A stretch of DNA of 64,000 bases, taken from positions 47,486,129-47,550,128 of the forward strand of contig NC_091932.1 of the NCBI RefSeq assembly GCF_041260155.1, in the 5' to 3' direction. The notes under the pieces are model-generated. The model was not told where the DNA came from. It did not search any database and saw only the letters and a program-made list of their open reading frames with translations. A program made the translations under genes and the position numbers. Positions 12,196-24,000 of the stretch are shown piece after piece (the stretch's first letter is position 1; each line of letters begins with the position of its first letter). This stretch comes from Ptychodera flava (Eukaryota; Hemichordata; Enteropneusta; Ptychoderidae).

Positions 12196-15100
12196 CTAAT
12201 TATTACATTCATGCTGTCTGACACCAGAATGGATCATCATATGTCTGAAAAGATCACACTTCTGTTTGTATCCTTTACCGCACTCTTTGCATTCATGAGG
12301 TCTGATATTTGAGTGGGTCAACATGTGCCTTTTAAGACCAGACTTCTGTGTGAATGTTTTCCCACATTCTTCACATTCATATGGTCTGATACCAAGATGT
12401 AACAGCATATGGTTTTTAAGATCATACTTCTGTATGAATCTTTTGCCACACACTTTGCATTCATGTGGTCTGTCACCAGAATGAATTTGCAAATGTCTCA
12501 TAAAGGGACTCTTTCGAGAAAATTTTCTTCCACACACTCCACATTCATGTTGTCTGATATCAGAATGTATCAATATATGTCTCTTAAGATTATACTTGTA
12601 AGGAAATGTTTTACCACACTCCTTGCATTCATATGGTCTGCTGTTGAAGTGGTTTGGCATGTGTGTTTTGAGAGTGCCCTTATATGCAAATTTCCCGCTA
12701 AAATCTTTGTATAAATGTTGCCTAACATTTGCATTGATAAGGTCACATTCCTGTGTACATGTTTGGCCATGCTCTTTGCTTTCACATTGCTTGATATTTG
12801 AGTTGGTCAACAAAGGTGTCTCAAGATTCTGATTTAATGTCATACCGCACTCACTGCCTCGGAATGGTGTGAGATAAGAATGAATCAATGCAAGTCCCTT
12901 GAGATACCTGCTGTGTTTGAAGGTCTCAACACATTCTCCACATTCTCTTTGTTGTGCACCTGAATAGTTCAAGCTATGTGCTCCATCATTGCTGTTGTTC
13001 ATATAAATTTTACCACAATCATTGCTGATTTCACCATCATTGTCTTCCCCGTCATAAGAATGACACGCCACCAAACTCAAGGAATCTTTGTGTAATGTAG
13101 TTCGGCATTCAATATGATCGCCCTCATGCTGTTGAGTCACATCTTCATTGCTGTTCTCTCGGTCGGACACATCATATTCCAATGTAATCAGCCCACTTAG
13201 CACAAGGCTCCGTACAATTATTGATGAATCTGTTAGTAGAGAGATTAGTACAAAACAGTTCAGTAGAGTATGGTATGGTAATGACAAGAAGACTCCATAC
13301 AGCACACCTGGGATTGAGAGATGTAAGCTTTTGATGTCATGATGATACTAATGACTTCAATTTACATTGGACAAAACTTGGACATTTGTAATGGATTTTA
13401 TTAGATAAGTTCAGTGAATAGTACCAGCAATAAGAACCATCTTAGCATGGCTATAAAACCATGGGTGATCACAGAGATCAGAACCTTTGCAGATGACATG
13501 AACATGTCTGATAATAAGTTTGACATTGCACATGTACATGTAGCTGACTGACAACCAAAAGCTGATTCTTCACATTGATCAGCTTTATTTTGAGCAAAGA
13601 GGTTAGACCTGGAATGTAAATGGACCATGGTACAAACCCACGTGTGCAGATGCACATAGAATACATGTATTTCCACGTTAATGAACTCATGGTTTAGTTT
13701 GTACTGCATCATCTTTTTGGCATTGTAAGCAGTGGAACACATCACATCCTGTTATTCTGGAAAAGAACTATTACCTAACTTGATAAAAACTTAATTTAAC
13801 AACATAGGGCAAACACCAAGTAAGCAGTCAATGTCAACAAGAGCTAATCCAAAAACTAGGGATTTAGAATGGCCACTTCAAGTACACAACAATTCAATGA
13901 ATTCTTGATGGGATTCAAACTCACAACATACAGCACCCAGTCAATTAGCTAAGGCATCACAGTCAAGACCACTCAACCAAAGCCCATCCTTAAAAAGGAT
14001 AGTTACACCCCCAGTAAAACTCACACAGTAAGCCTGTAACTTCCAAGTTTCAACCTGTGAAAATTTTGGTATATGCAACTAGTTCAGCTGTACTTTGGAA
14101 GAAGGTATTGAATCCTTTCTAAGGCCATTCATTTGACATCAGAATTATTGACACTTATGGCAAAATATCGTCAGACTCATATAGTCAAGTTGGAATGAAA
14201 TCTAACGAGTTATGCAACAGATCTGAGCATGACAAAATGGCTGCCATATTATAAAATTGCATTGAAAAACAAAATGATGTAGACATGTGCGCTATGTAGC
14301 ACTTTCTTGTGTTAGATCCCTATACACACAAACAAACACAGACATACCAGTATGTACATACTGGTGCCATACCTAACAAAACTCAACATCAACCCTGTAC
14401 ACACAAAACCTTACCTTGCAGTGATAATGCATTGTCTCGATATTGTTGACACAACATTTCAGTCAGTGTCTGAAACGGCTTCACTAAGTCATGCATTTTG
14501 TCAAAATTTTTAAGAGCTTTGCAAATTGAACAACACTCTGAAAGAAAAGACATTTTAATGTTAAGAAGCCATACAGTAAACATTAACAGCCAATCAATGA
14601 GATCCCTGAAACAAGAAACTTATCATCAAATCTGAAATATGTCATCGCTAAGGACCTATAAGCCAAAATATCAAAGCAGTCTGACCAGCAGTTTTGAAGA
14701 AGTTAAAAACATTTTGACCAAAGATGACAAACACATTGTCAATAACACTTGGCTCACATTTTGTCCGATGTTGCATACCAGAGTGACTGTACATACAACA
14801 GTTTAAAGAGGCACTCCCACTTGGTAACATTTTCAAAACACATTTTTTTAATGCCAACGGTCGATATTTGACGTTGCGACTGCGCGTGGATCGCGAGATA
14901 TCGATAAATGCATGTCATATCCCGAGCTAGCCCTACGAGTATGGCGAGAGTGGAGGAGGCGGCGTAGCCAAAGCCGGACACTGTTGCCATACTCGTAGGG
15001 ACTAGGGCTAATCCCGAGCGTATTTTTCACAGCCCGAAGTTTTACCTTACAGGTGTTTCACCTCTGCTTCACATGAATCATACCTTGTAGGCTTAATAGA

Positions 15101-15219
15101 ACACCGCAGCTGATGTTGAGTGCACTGACACAGCCGCCATTGCAGGTTGTTGTGGTTGTTGTCCCACAGGCCTCCAAATCCGAAAGACGGTCCTTGTTCA
15201 TGAATTCCGCCGTTTCCAT
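12196..15219 (-). CDS. C2H2 zinc-finger protein, unit 2 (three coding exons, 430 aa)
   Basis: Exon 1 15084-15219 (METAEFMNKDRLSDLEACG start, 45 codons plus one base), exon 2 14415-14537 (123 nt), exon 3 12196-13229. Junctions are gt-ag, phase 1 throughout, and the joined frame is open for 430 residues. Exon 2 gives the 41-residue module ECCSICKALKNFDKMHDLV... shared by all units. Exon 3 begins with an acidic spacer, then degenerate fingers (for example ECGECVETF lacks its first His; LYKDFSGKF lacks its Cys pair). Five full C2H2 fingers follow, from YECKECGKTF to HECKECGKGY, ending HSGVRQHECNN. Linkers read HSxIRPHE rather than TGEKP. It is likely a nuclear sequence-specific DNA-binding protein; the target is unknown. 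No KRAB, BTB, ZAD or SCAN domain is recognisable. The start codon is chosen because unit 1 has the same ATG context. Confidence 0.85.
14929..15001. repeat. Inverted repeat in unit 2 intron 1
   Basis: CCCTACGAGTATGGC and its complement GCCATACTCGTAGGG face each other across about 40 bp, within intron 1 of the unit 2 zinc-finger gene. Probably a small foldback element. A short CTAG repeat flanks it but is not a clear target duplication. Confidence 0.6.
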
Positions 15220-15271
15220 CTTTAGAGAAAGAAATTCGCTGTGCAAATATTTCAGAGGGCCATTGCATCCT

Positions 15272-15450
15272 CTTCTGAGAGATTACGTCCGACCGAAACA
15301 GCGGCTTAACCCGGCTGTGTTAAAAAGGGTCTGTCGTCAACGACGTGAATATTGATTCACCTTTGGCCTAAGTGATGATCATGAACTTTGACCTGTCAAC
15401 TTTTTCAAAACATCCGTTGAGGCGCTTTGCACAGAAGTACTGCTTCTAAA
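15272..15450 (-). promoter_or_regulatory. 5' flank of zinc-finger unit 2 with a motif shared by four copies
   Basis: Upstream of exon 1, the segment around 15410-15447 (CATCCGTTGAGGCGCTTTGC) has relatives at 5272-5300 (5' flank of unit 1), 7735-7775 and 20278-20315. Placement just upstream of exon 1 in two units suggests promoter-proximal sequence, but the other two copies argue for a dispersed repeat. No TATA box is evident. Confidence 0.3.
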
Positions 15451-15817
15451 TTTGCGAAGTGTGGATTTGTTTTATTTGCGACTTTGTTGAAATATATGGA
15501 GCATGTCGCATGTCGTGACGGTCTCCATAGAAATAAATTTATATTTTTCAAAAAAAAGTTGCGAACTGCCTCTATCTCTTGTATTCTCACGGAAATAGGC
15601 GCAGCCAGCGATAAAAATGGGGCAGGAAAACAGATTACTTCACATTACCGTATACCGCGTATGCTGTAAGGCTGTAGGCCTACTAACAAATACTTGACAT
15701 GGGGCTTGAACAATCGCGATTGAAATCTTAATTTTTAACCCTACCTCAACCCTCACACATTTCAAATCCCCCTCTTTATGATCAAGATTGTTCAAGTACC
15801 CGCTATCATTTGGCTAA

Positions 15818-18800
15818 GGGACGATTCAGAATTTACTTCCAGGGGGAGGGTGGAGGATTTTCTATTTTCTGGGTGATTTTTTTCCACGGCCCCCCCTAGT
15901 AAATTATAGAAAAAATCTATGGCCCCCCTCATCTTTCGTGTTTTTTTCCATGGCCCCCCCCTAATATATACATGCATGCTTATACACTATAGACATATCC
16001 AGTCTAACAAGTTGCAGGAACTGTAGTGGACATTTAATCGATGATATAACAAATCATTTCAGGGTTATGTGACTATAAAAAGAATGATTTGCAGGGACTG
16101 CAAGTGGCACACTTTTGGAAAGGGTAGCAATAAACATATCTGGTTGTAAATTTCTGAAGAAAAGTTAATTACTAAATATGAATACGTTTTTCGTTATGTC
16201 TCACTGATACATATGATGCACACAAAGACAAGCAAAGATGTCAGTTTAGAAATGGTGAACAGGAAATCAGAGGAGCAGATAATTGGCAAAGTGATATATA
16301 TCTAGAAGTTTAATTGTACATCATTTGCAGATATCCAGATATTTCTGGAAAGTAAGATGTACATGTACACGCACAAGTTCAGCATACATTTTCATTTGAT
16401 GATGCTGAATGCAGACTCACGGTGAAAGTTTTAAACATTAGGAATTAAAATTGGTGAAAGCCAACTTGTTTTTAATTTTCTCTTTTTTTCTAATTTGGTT
16501 GTCATAAAACCAAGTAGCTGCCACGGAAAGCAACAATGCTGAGGAATATTTTAGATCATTCTTGAACAAAACACCTTATCCAAAACATGAATTCACATGT
16601 TATTCTGCTCATTCCATTAACAATCCAATGTTCATATTAAAATGCAGATAACCCTGTGTAAGTCAAAGTTCACATTTTGTCAGCAGTATTTTTCAAAATG
16701 ACAGAGCATTCATATTTCAAATTTTTTTAACAAACTTTAATCTTAAAATAGTCATGATGCGCATGTTTTCAGATGACATGAAACAATACATGTTAATTTG
16801 TTTTTTTGCCTTTTCTGCCAGCCGCCACTGAGAAATCTTTGATTATACATATCAGAATGAATGGGACACAAAAGTATTAGCATCAATACACAATGTGTAA
16901 GCCTATCCATATTTCTCCTAGCCTCATACACACTGAGATCACTTCTTGGACTACAGCAAATTTCTTGTGTACACAATATTTCAACAATCCGACACCATAG
17001 CATTGATGCAGAGCCACATGATCTTCTGGACGCACATACAGGATTATTGGAAAATCAACCCTTTTGTAAATTTTCACCATATATTTTTGACAGTAATACA
17101 TAATATTTTTATTTTCAACATTAAAAAACTATTCGCTGAAAAGCAACTTGAAGATGAGACGGCCATAAATTTATTTTCAAAAAAGTTTATAGTAGATGTA
17201 AGCACTGTAAAAAGTTATGTAGAACATTTAAAAAATTTAGAAAGGGTAAAATTGATGAGAATGAAACATAGAAAAAGGAGCAGAAAAGAAGAGAGGATAA
17301 AAAATACGAGGACTATGACTGGTTAAAGTTGCTCTTGAGTGGGAACCTTCAAAATTTAAACGTAAAAGATAATACCTTGATAAACATAAATTACCAAAAC
17401 AAAAAAAATTGAAAGCTGAAAAAGTTCAAATTATAACCGCACATATACATGCACAACCTTCATTCAATTTAAGAAACTGTCAGGGAAAGATGTAACAACT
17501 TATGTCACAGATGAGTCAGAGTCAGATAGCAGTGACTCTGAATTGGAAATCTCTGTCAATGGAGTCATTGAGAGTGATGATGATGGTGTTGGTTCTGAAT
17601 ATAATAGTGACACAGACACTGAACTGACGAAATCCCAGAGAACCAACGTGACCATGTTACTTTAAGAAGTGGCAGAGTAGCAAGTCGTTTTGTTTTGAAT
17701 TAAGGTGGAGCTGCATGTTGCCAACACAGTTTTTTCAAAGCAATATTTCTCATCAAAGATGACAAGGAAACCCCCTCATACCATATATTTTCAAAATGCA
17801 GAGACTCTAAAGTTTAGTATGGTAGCAGTAGTTTACTCAAAGGATGAAGTGGGTGTATATTTGGGTAAAAAAACCTCAATTTTGGTATTAATGATAAAAA
17901 TTAATTTAAGTCAAAAACTAGACAGTATTTTCTGAAATGTAATATTTCACTTGAAAGGAGAGTATATGTAGAATAAAACGACTATTTTATTTGGCATTAT
18001 CCATCCTCATTTTAAAATTGTAGGGGTTTAAAGACTGACACTCTAATAATTGATTAAAATCATGATCAGCAAAATTAAAATGCCTCTTATTCAAAATGCC
18101 TCTTTTTAAAAATGTAAGAGCTTTATTGCGAAACAAAACCAATTGATAGTTGTTTTGTTATATAGCATTTAAAAACATAATGTGAAATTTCAGAAAATTC
18201 GACCCAGTCGGAGTGGAGTTATATTCTTCGGAAATTTTGAAATTGGGAGGCAAAAGAAGCCAAGAAATCGGGTGATTTGCATACATTTGCACAAATTAAC
18301 ACTTCTTTATCATGCAACTTTACACTGCTTTACAAGCTACAAGGTAAACCCAACCTGATGATGCTGAATATTTGCTGTAATTTTAGCATTTGTTCAATGT
18401 TCATCTCTGTGTATCAGCATTTGTTTGTTATTCTATCACTACATAGAACACCCAATGCTGTATTTAGCAACATACCAGTGTGAACATAAATGACCATTGT
18501 TATGTTGATAAATGAATTCTAGCCTGGACTTGATTCGAGATCTCTTTTCAACAAAAACAACCCCGACTGTTTACTGTATGGTTTGTGTTGACATGCTAAA
18601 TACTGGACATTTCATGACGCTTCAGGGAGGAGAACAAGATACTGCAGTAGATGCATAAAACAAACCACTGTGAATATTACCGAATTTGGAAGCTAAAGGA
18701 GTTTAACTAAACACGTTGAGTTTATCTGTCACCCAGGTAGCATCTATGGTTCTCTTTTGTAGAGATCAGAAATTCTGGGCAAATATTGAATTGATGATTT

Positions 18801-18926
18801 TTTTCCTTGGCCCCCCTAAAAGATTGTGGTATTTTTGTCTGGCCCCCCCTAAATTTTCTTGGGAAAAATGGGTGGCCCCCCCTGAAAATCCTCCACCCCC
18901 CCTGGAAATAAATTCTGAATCGTCCC
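15818..18926. mobile_element. PIF/Harbinger-like DNA transposon, 3.1 kb, decayed
   Basis: Inverted ends start GGGACGATTCAGAATTTA and continue through CCAGGGGG, GGTGGAGGATTTTC and several GGCCCCCCC tracts. The right arm is about 18790-18926. TAA flanks both sides (15815-15817, 18927-18929), as in PIF/Harbinger. About 1 kb of weak coding sequence lies inside (17000-17940). It is inserted in the 5' flank of zinc-finger unit 2; the sequences on either side resemble parts of 6870-7050 only weakly. Confidence 0.7.
17000..17940 (+). pseudogene. Decayed transposon protein with basic and SAP-like segments
   Basis: The reading starts KKLFAEKQLEDETAINLF and runs through a basic stretch (MKHRKRSRKEE). 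After a frameshift near 17300-17330 it continues YEDYDWLKLL, a second shift, then YLDKHKLPKQKK and KVQIITAHI. An acidic tail follows, with DESESDSSDSELE near 17510-17555 and a stop near 17663. The YLDKHKL...KVQIITAHI part resembles the short helix-turn-helix SAP-like fold seen in proteins carried by invertebrate DNA transposons. No catalytic DDE region is recognised, so this is probably an accessory protein or a remnant. Confidence 0.45.
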
Positions 18927-19299
18927 TAAGCGTGTAAAAACAATTAACAAAACTCTATTAAATTTTGAGATTTTTTCAGTATTTTTTGAGTCGTAATGTA
19001 TCTACCCGAATCTTGTTTCACACCCCTATCACGTTGAAGCATATAGCATTAAGCTTACCAGTGCAACCTGCATACTTGTTATGTACACTTAAATTGACTA
19101 CCGCAGTCAATACACTTCTGCATAATCATACCCAGGCAGTGTTTATAAGTTGAAGGCATTTTAACATTATTTTTTTAACATTTCATTCATCTGACAGATG
19201 TTTAATTGTTGTCAGGTAGTTACCAGGCAATACTCAGGCAGTATTCAAATTTATTTGTTGGATTGGTTTTCTAAACATTTACAATCTGCCATTGGTATC

Positions 19300-19610
19300 A
19301 AAAATTGTTTATCAGCCATCCATAACTAAAAAAGTATGGTTCTCATTCCTCTTTTCAAGACAATTCTGTTGTCTCCTCCATGGTATTTATTTTGCTAATG
19401 ATGGTCAAGGCAGATTGGATGTTCTTGTGTGTAACAAGTCATGTTCTTTATAAAAAAAAATTTTACTCACAAACCATGCTGAAATGTCTATGTATTCACC
19501 TTGTCAAACACAAACTGTACAATATGTTTATTTTCGTTGGTGAGACATGAAAAGGACAGAAGCCGCGCAATTCCGATTTAAACTACTTGTCAAAGTAATA
19601 TTATAATTGC
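19300..19610. repeat. Segmental-duplication block, unit 2 copy
   Basis: Paralogue of 7130-7440, offset about 12.2 kb, the same order of offset as the exons (10.1-12.9 kb). Differences are small indels and substitutions, including an A-tract at about 19453. No open frame is conserved. Confidence 0.8.
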
Positions 19611-20347
19611 AATTTGAGAAATTGTATCACAGTAACCTCACAAGGAGAAAACTGCAGTATTGATAACGCTCTGTTGCACTTTTGCAGGATCCTAGGAATG
19701 TAAAGTATGGCACGTGTGTTAAGACCTCAAAGTGGTCCCTGACTTCAAAGTGGTCCCCATCCTAAATATCCGGTAAGATAGGGGGTTGTTAACCGAAAAC
19801 CACATGCTGACGAAGGTACGATAAATGATTCTCCTATTTAAGTTCAGAATCAAGGCAGGTAGCGGAGGTAGTTGAATTTATAACAATATCCTTAATAGTA
19901 GGGAGTCGGATATAGCTGGGAAGTTTTTTAAAGTTGTTGACGGGTGCAAAAGAGCATGAACAGATATTTTGAAATAGTCGCTTCGAGTGTGTTGATAAAC
20001 GATAAAGTTCGCCTGGCAAATTAGCATAGAGAGCAATGACATCAGAGAAAGTAGCAGCTTCACGTTAATGTCATACGATGCAGTAAATTGTAGTACTGGA
20101 TTGTAGAATGTTTGGAGATCATTTGAAGGAAAAAGTAAGCACATACATTAGGGTGCTCTGATATGAGAAGCACTAGGTTTGACCCTAGTTTGACCTGAAA
20201 AGTTATTGATACACATTATTATTCCATTGTCCTTATTGTGACCCTAGCTTTATGTCACAAATACCTGCAATATTGAAACATACCCTTTGGGGCGCTTTGC
20301 TAGAGACACTGTCGCAACTGGCATCTTCACTGCTGGCGTGACTCTAA

Positions 20348-20440
20348 GGGAGCCGTCATTATTTACGGCCTGGGGGTCGGAGGAATGTGAGGTGTCACTC
20401 AAAAAAATTAAAACTTCGAGGGGGGTGCTTTAAATGTACA
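20348..20440. mobile_element. Left end of GGGAGCC-type MITE
   Basis: CTC, TAA, then GGGAGCCGTCATTATTTACG and CTGGGGGTCGGAGGAAT, the same terminus as the 3352-4160 element. The right end is not found nearby; the copy seems truncated by the LINE remnant that follows. Confidence 0.55.
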
Positions 20441-21060
20441 GATCCGGGTCTTAACTCCTTTTCAACTTTATATCTGAGAATCATTTCGTTCTTTAAAATA
20501 ACATTTACAGGGATTTTGGAATCTTCCACCCGATATTTGTGGATTGACCAAAAATGAAGAGATTGACAATGAAAGATACATCATTCGATCTGCTTTGACT
20601 CAAATCGTAGTTAAAAATTATTTCATCATTTGATAATTTCACACAGTATTGAAGGTAACCACTTAAAATTCTAGAAACGTTGTGCCAGAGATGTTTTGCT
20701 TAGGCACATACAAGAAATCTGTGCTCTAAAGATTCAACACTAGGGCAAAACTGGCATCACACAGTGATCTACTTTTTTCAAGTAAAAAAGATACTTCGGT
20801 GTTACAAGGTAGAAATCTATCAACTAATTTCCACTTAAACTCACGTAATTTGAAATCTTTGGTCATATTGTTGACATTTTTCCCAATGATAACAGTGTTT
20901 TCGTCGCTGTTCAAATTAGCCATTTGTAGCGATGTATACCATTTCGTTAATTTATCAATATGAATAAATTTCTTCTTTGCAAAGAGTTTGTAAAAACCTT
21001 TGAAGACAACTTGGATCGATGAAGGATTTTGAAATCTTTCCACACTCCATAATCTACATC
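20430..21060 (-). mobile_element. LINE 3' remnant (RT C-terminal region)
   Basis: On the minus strand an open stretch (20726-21043) reads LREFKWKLVDRFLPCNTEVS...SLCDASF, then LEHRFLVCA and KHLWHNVSRIL after a stop. This order, FxWK(I/L)xxRxLP, a Cys-containing knuckle and HLFxxCxxAxxLW, is the C-terminal region of many non-LTR retrotransposon proteins. Breaks and a lost Cys show it is a dead fragment. The clade (CR1/L2 group) is only a guess. Confidence 0.6.
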
Positions 21061-24000
21061 TGCTGTTGCTGCTTATGACTTAAAATACAATATATTTTTA
21101 GACCACGTTCTTGTTTCTGACATTTTGACTGGCGCTGTACCATGCATTTAAAGGCAGGGGGAGCCTATAAATACCCCCTATCTCCCTGGGGATTCATAAT
21201 CCAACATGAGTGGCACATGGTAACAACATCAACGAATGCTCCCGAAAATCTGGATCTTTCAACAACCATGGTGTAAATTAAAGCACTGTTCCAACATATT
21301 ACGTTTTGTGAATACTTGTGGCATCACCCTGTTGGCGAAATTCTCTCATTTTTTCCATTTTAAGTTGATTTTTTATGCCAAAACTGCTTCGATGCTGTGT
21401 TCAAAGCGTCTAACGAACAATAGATGAAAGCATTCAAACAGCTGCCAATCACGAGGGGACGCGCAAAGGTGCAAACGATCAAACATTTGTTGTGTACATC
21501 GGATCGATTACGATGTCAACAATGAATAAACGATTCTTACTACTGAACGAAAAAACTTGACCAACGGTTACTGAACACGCGCCTCAATGAATTCAGACAC
21601 AAACGGACTACTTCATGGTTTCAAGCAGATTGCCTCTCCCTTTTTGTTCGTTGATATGTGTACCTGTAGGCCTATGAATGGGTGATGTTTTTGTTGACCT
21701 GCAGTACGATATTTTACGATAGATCGCCTTTGGAAGTATGTTGTGGCATAGCCCTGCGTACGATGACGTGTATTCCCGGCGTTATACGGCCTCCCACCAC
21801 AGCTCTGCTGATTACCATGGACAAAACCGGCAACATGCGGATCCAATTTGGACGGAGCACGAAAAACTACTTTCTAACTGTTTTCCGCCGAAATCAACTC
21901 GATTCCGATCTACATGTATGCAGCCTACCCAAACCACTCAACTGCTCACAGACTGCGAAAAAAATGCTCTCGTGACATCCAAAACCGTTGTTTGCTCGCG
22001 ATGCACGGTCAATGGCTCATGCAGTGGACGGGCATTGGATACGTTCATGCCACGATTACATGTATACAGGTGCCCATGAGCTTCATTATTTCCTGTCGGG
22101 TCGGGGCGATGAAACTAAATCGTGATTGATTCATCTCTGTCGGATTTGACCAAAAAGAGGCACTTGACATAGATTATAGCATCAAATGTTGACCATTCAG
22201 ACTGAAACATGATAAAAGATCTGAAGATCGCCGTGATCGGTGATGTCGTTCTTCTCTATACGTTTTTCTGAGCTAGTTTTTTACTAAATTGTTCGAGTAT
22301 TAGCTGACGTTTTTTTGAAAAGTTAATCAACTTTTCTTTCCCAACCAGGGCACAAAATTACCTTCTTTACTTTCATGGTAACCTAGGATGAATTAAATCG
22401 CAGATTAATAGACTCTTATGTTCTTCCTTGATTGTCTGTGACTGATTTTGCTATCTCCATATCGATATTGCGTTCGCACTCGGGTGTCTTGAAACTTACG
22501 TCATTCACTGAAATAGTTTTCGGACAAACTCAATAAATTCGACAACTACTAACGAATAGTCGGCAAAATTTACAGAGACAAGCAATAATAATTATGGTCA
22601 TTTTACCGTCTTTTTACCATTTTTGCCGTCTTTAGATAAGCGGACACGTTTGACGGAAGCAGTATATAACGATCTGAGTTCCCATATTTTTACCCTACCG
22701 TGTGAGTGTAGTATTCGAATGAGTGAGATCATAATCTTACGCTGTTTCCGAGTGGTCTGGAGATTTTTTATAATATACAATAAATTGACCTTATCAAAAT
22801 TATTGTTTTACATTGCTTGGATATTGATACTTTTTCCGTACGTTTTGACTGTTGATTTGAAGTCTTTTGATTCTCCATTGGCAGCAGCACATGTACGGTT
22901 ACAACCGCCATGTGATGACCAGAGTGTGATTGTAAAGTTGTCGGGAAGTTGTTCAGAAGAAAAATCATTTTGTATTTAGAGGCTTCAGTTCGGGATTTTT
23001 CAAGATAAACAAATCATTATACATTTCCTACGTCTTTGAAACGGGGATTACGGTAATCTTTCATGTGATGAAAATTTTGTGAACGTCTTTGCAATGTGTT
23101 CCCACGATGAGTGTGAACTGATTCTTTGTTAGTAAAAATCGTCAGAAATGGTCCAGTGACCGTGATAAAATAAACACAGATGCAAAATCATTGCGAGGAA
23201 GATAGTAAGAAATTCACATTGCAATATTTGCTGTCGTATTTCTCAGCAGGAATAATCAATTTTACACGTTGTGTATAAGATCAGCAAGCAGGTGTTCGGC
23301 GGTCAATTGCTTCTATCATAATGATCTTGATCGCAGCTATTTGGCGAGAAGACAGCGGGTACTTATAATCTCGCAAAATTATTGATATCATGTCTTTGTG
23401 TTGAAAATTTTCGATCGGAGGCAGCTCAAATCAACAGCCGTGATATATTTGGAATCGTGTTCTCACTGGACACCGAACTACCTGCTATCAACAGTACGTT
23501 ATGTACCATCGGCGGTAACACATTGGTCGTAATCTTGTCTAATTCTGCCCCGCCGTTTGTACAGTCCAGAAATTTCAAAGCTAGATTTTTTCACCTGACA
23601 TATAATACAGCGACCTTGCACACTAATGATCATTCCACTGTTTCTGTTGGGGTTTGTTGGTTTTTTAATTTGCTCCGTGGCCCCGGTAAGATTTTTTCAA
23701 TACGATACAAAGTTTGAAATTTTTTCAAGGTAAATTTAGTATATTCCCAGTTTGTGGGGTAAAGTTTTCTGGAGTGAAAGTTTGAGTTGACGCTGATAGA
23801 GTAGACGTCGAGCCCGGCACAGTTGACTGGGACCCGGTCGGTTTGGGGTCGTTTAGTCCAGAAACCTGCAGCAGAGTTCTGTATGATCACCGTTCGGCAT
23901 TTGGGTGATTTTTGGTCAAAGTAATGCAGTAACAATGTACGCCAGATTTTTTGTGTTGTTTTTGTCACAACTGTCATGTGCGTATACGGACGGTTTTCGA

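Noticed and set aside
22623-22979. 118-codon open frame with a hydrophobic run
   Set aside because: Could be a signal-anchor exon, but no good donor or following exon was found.
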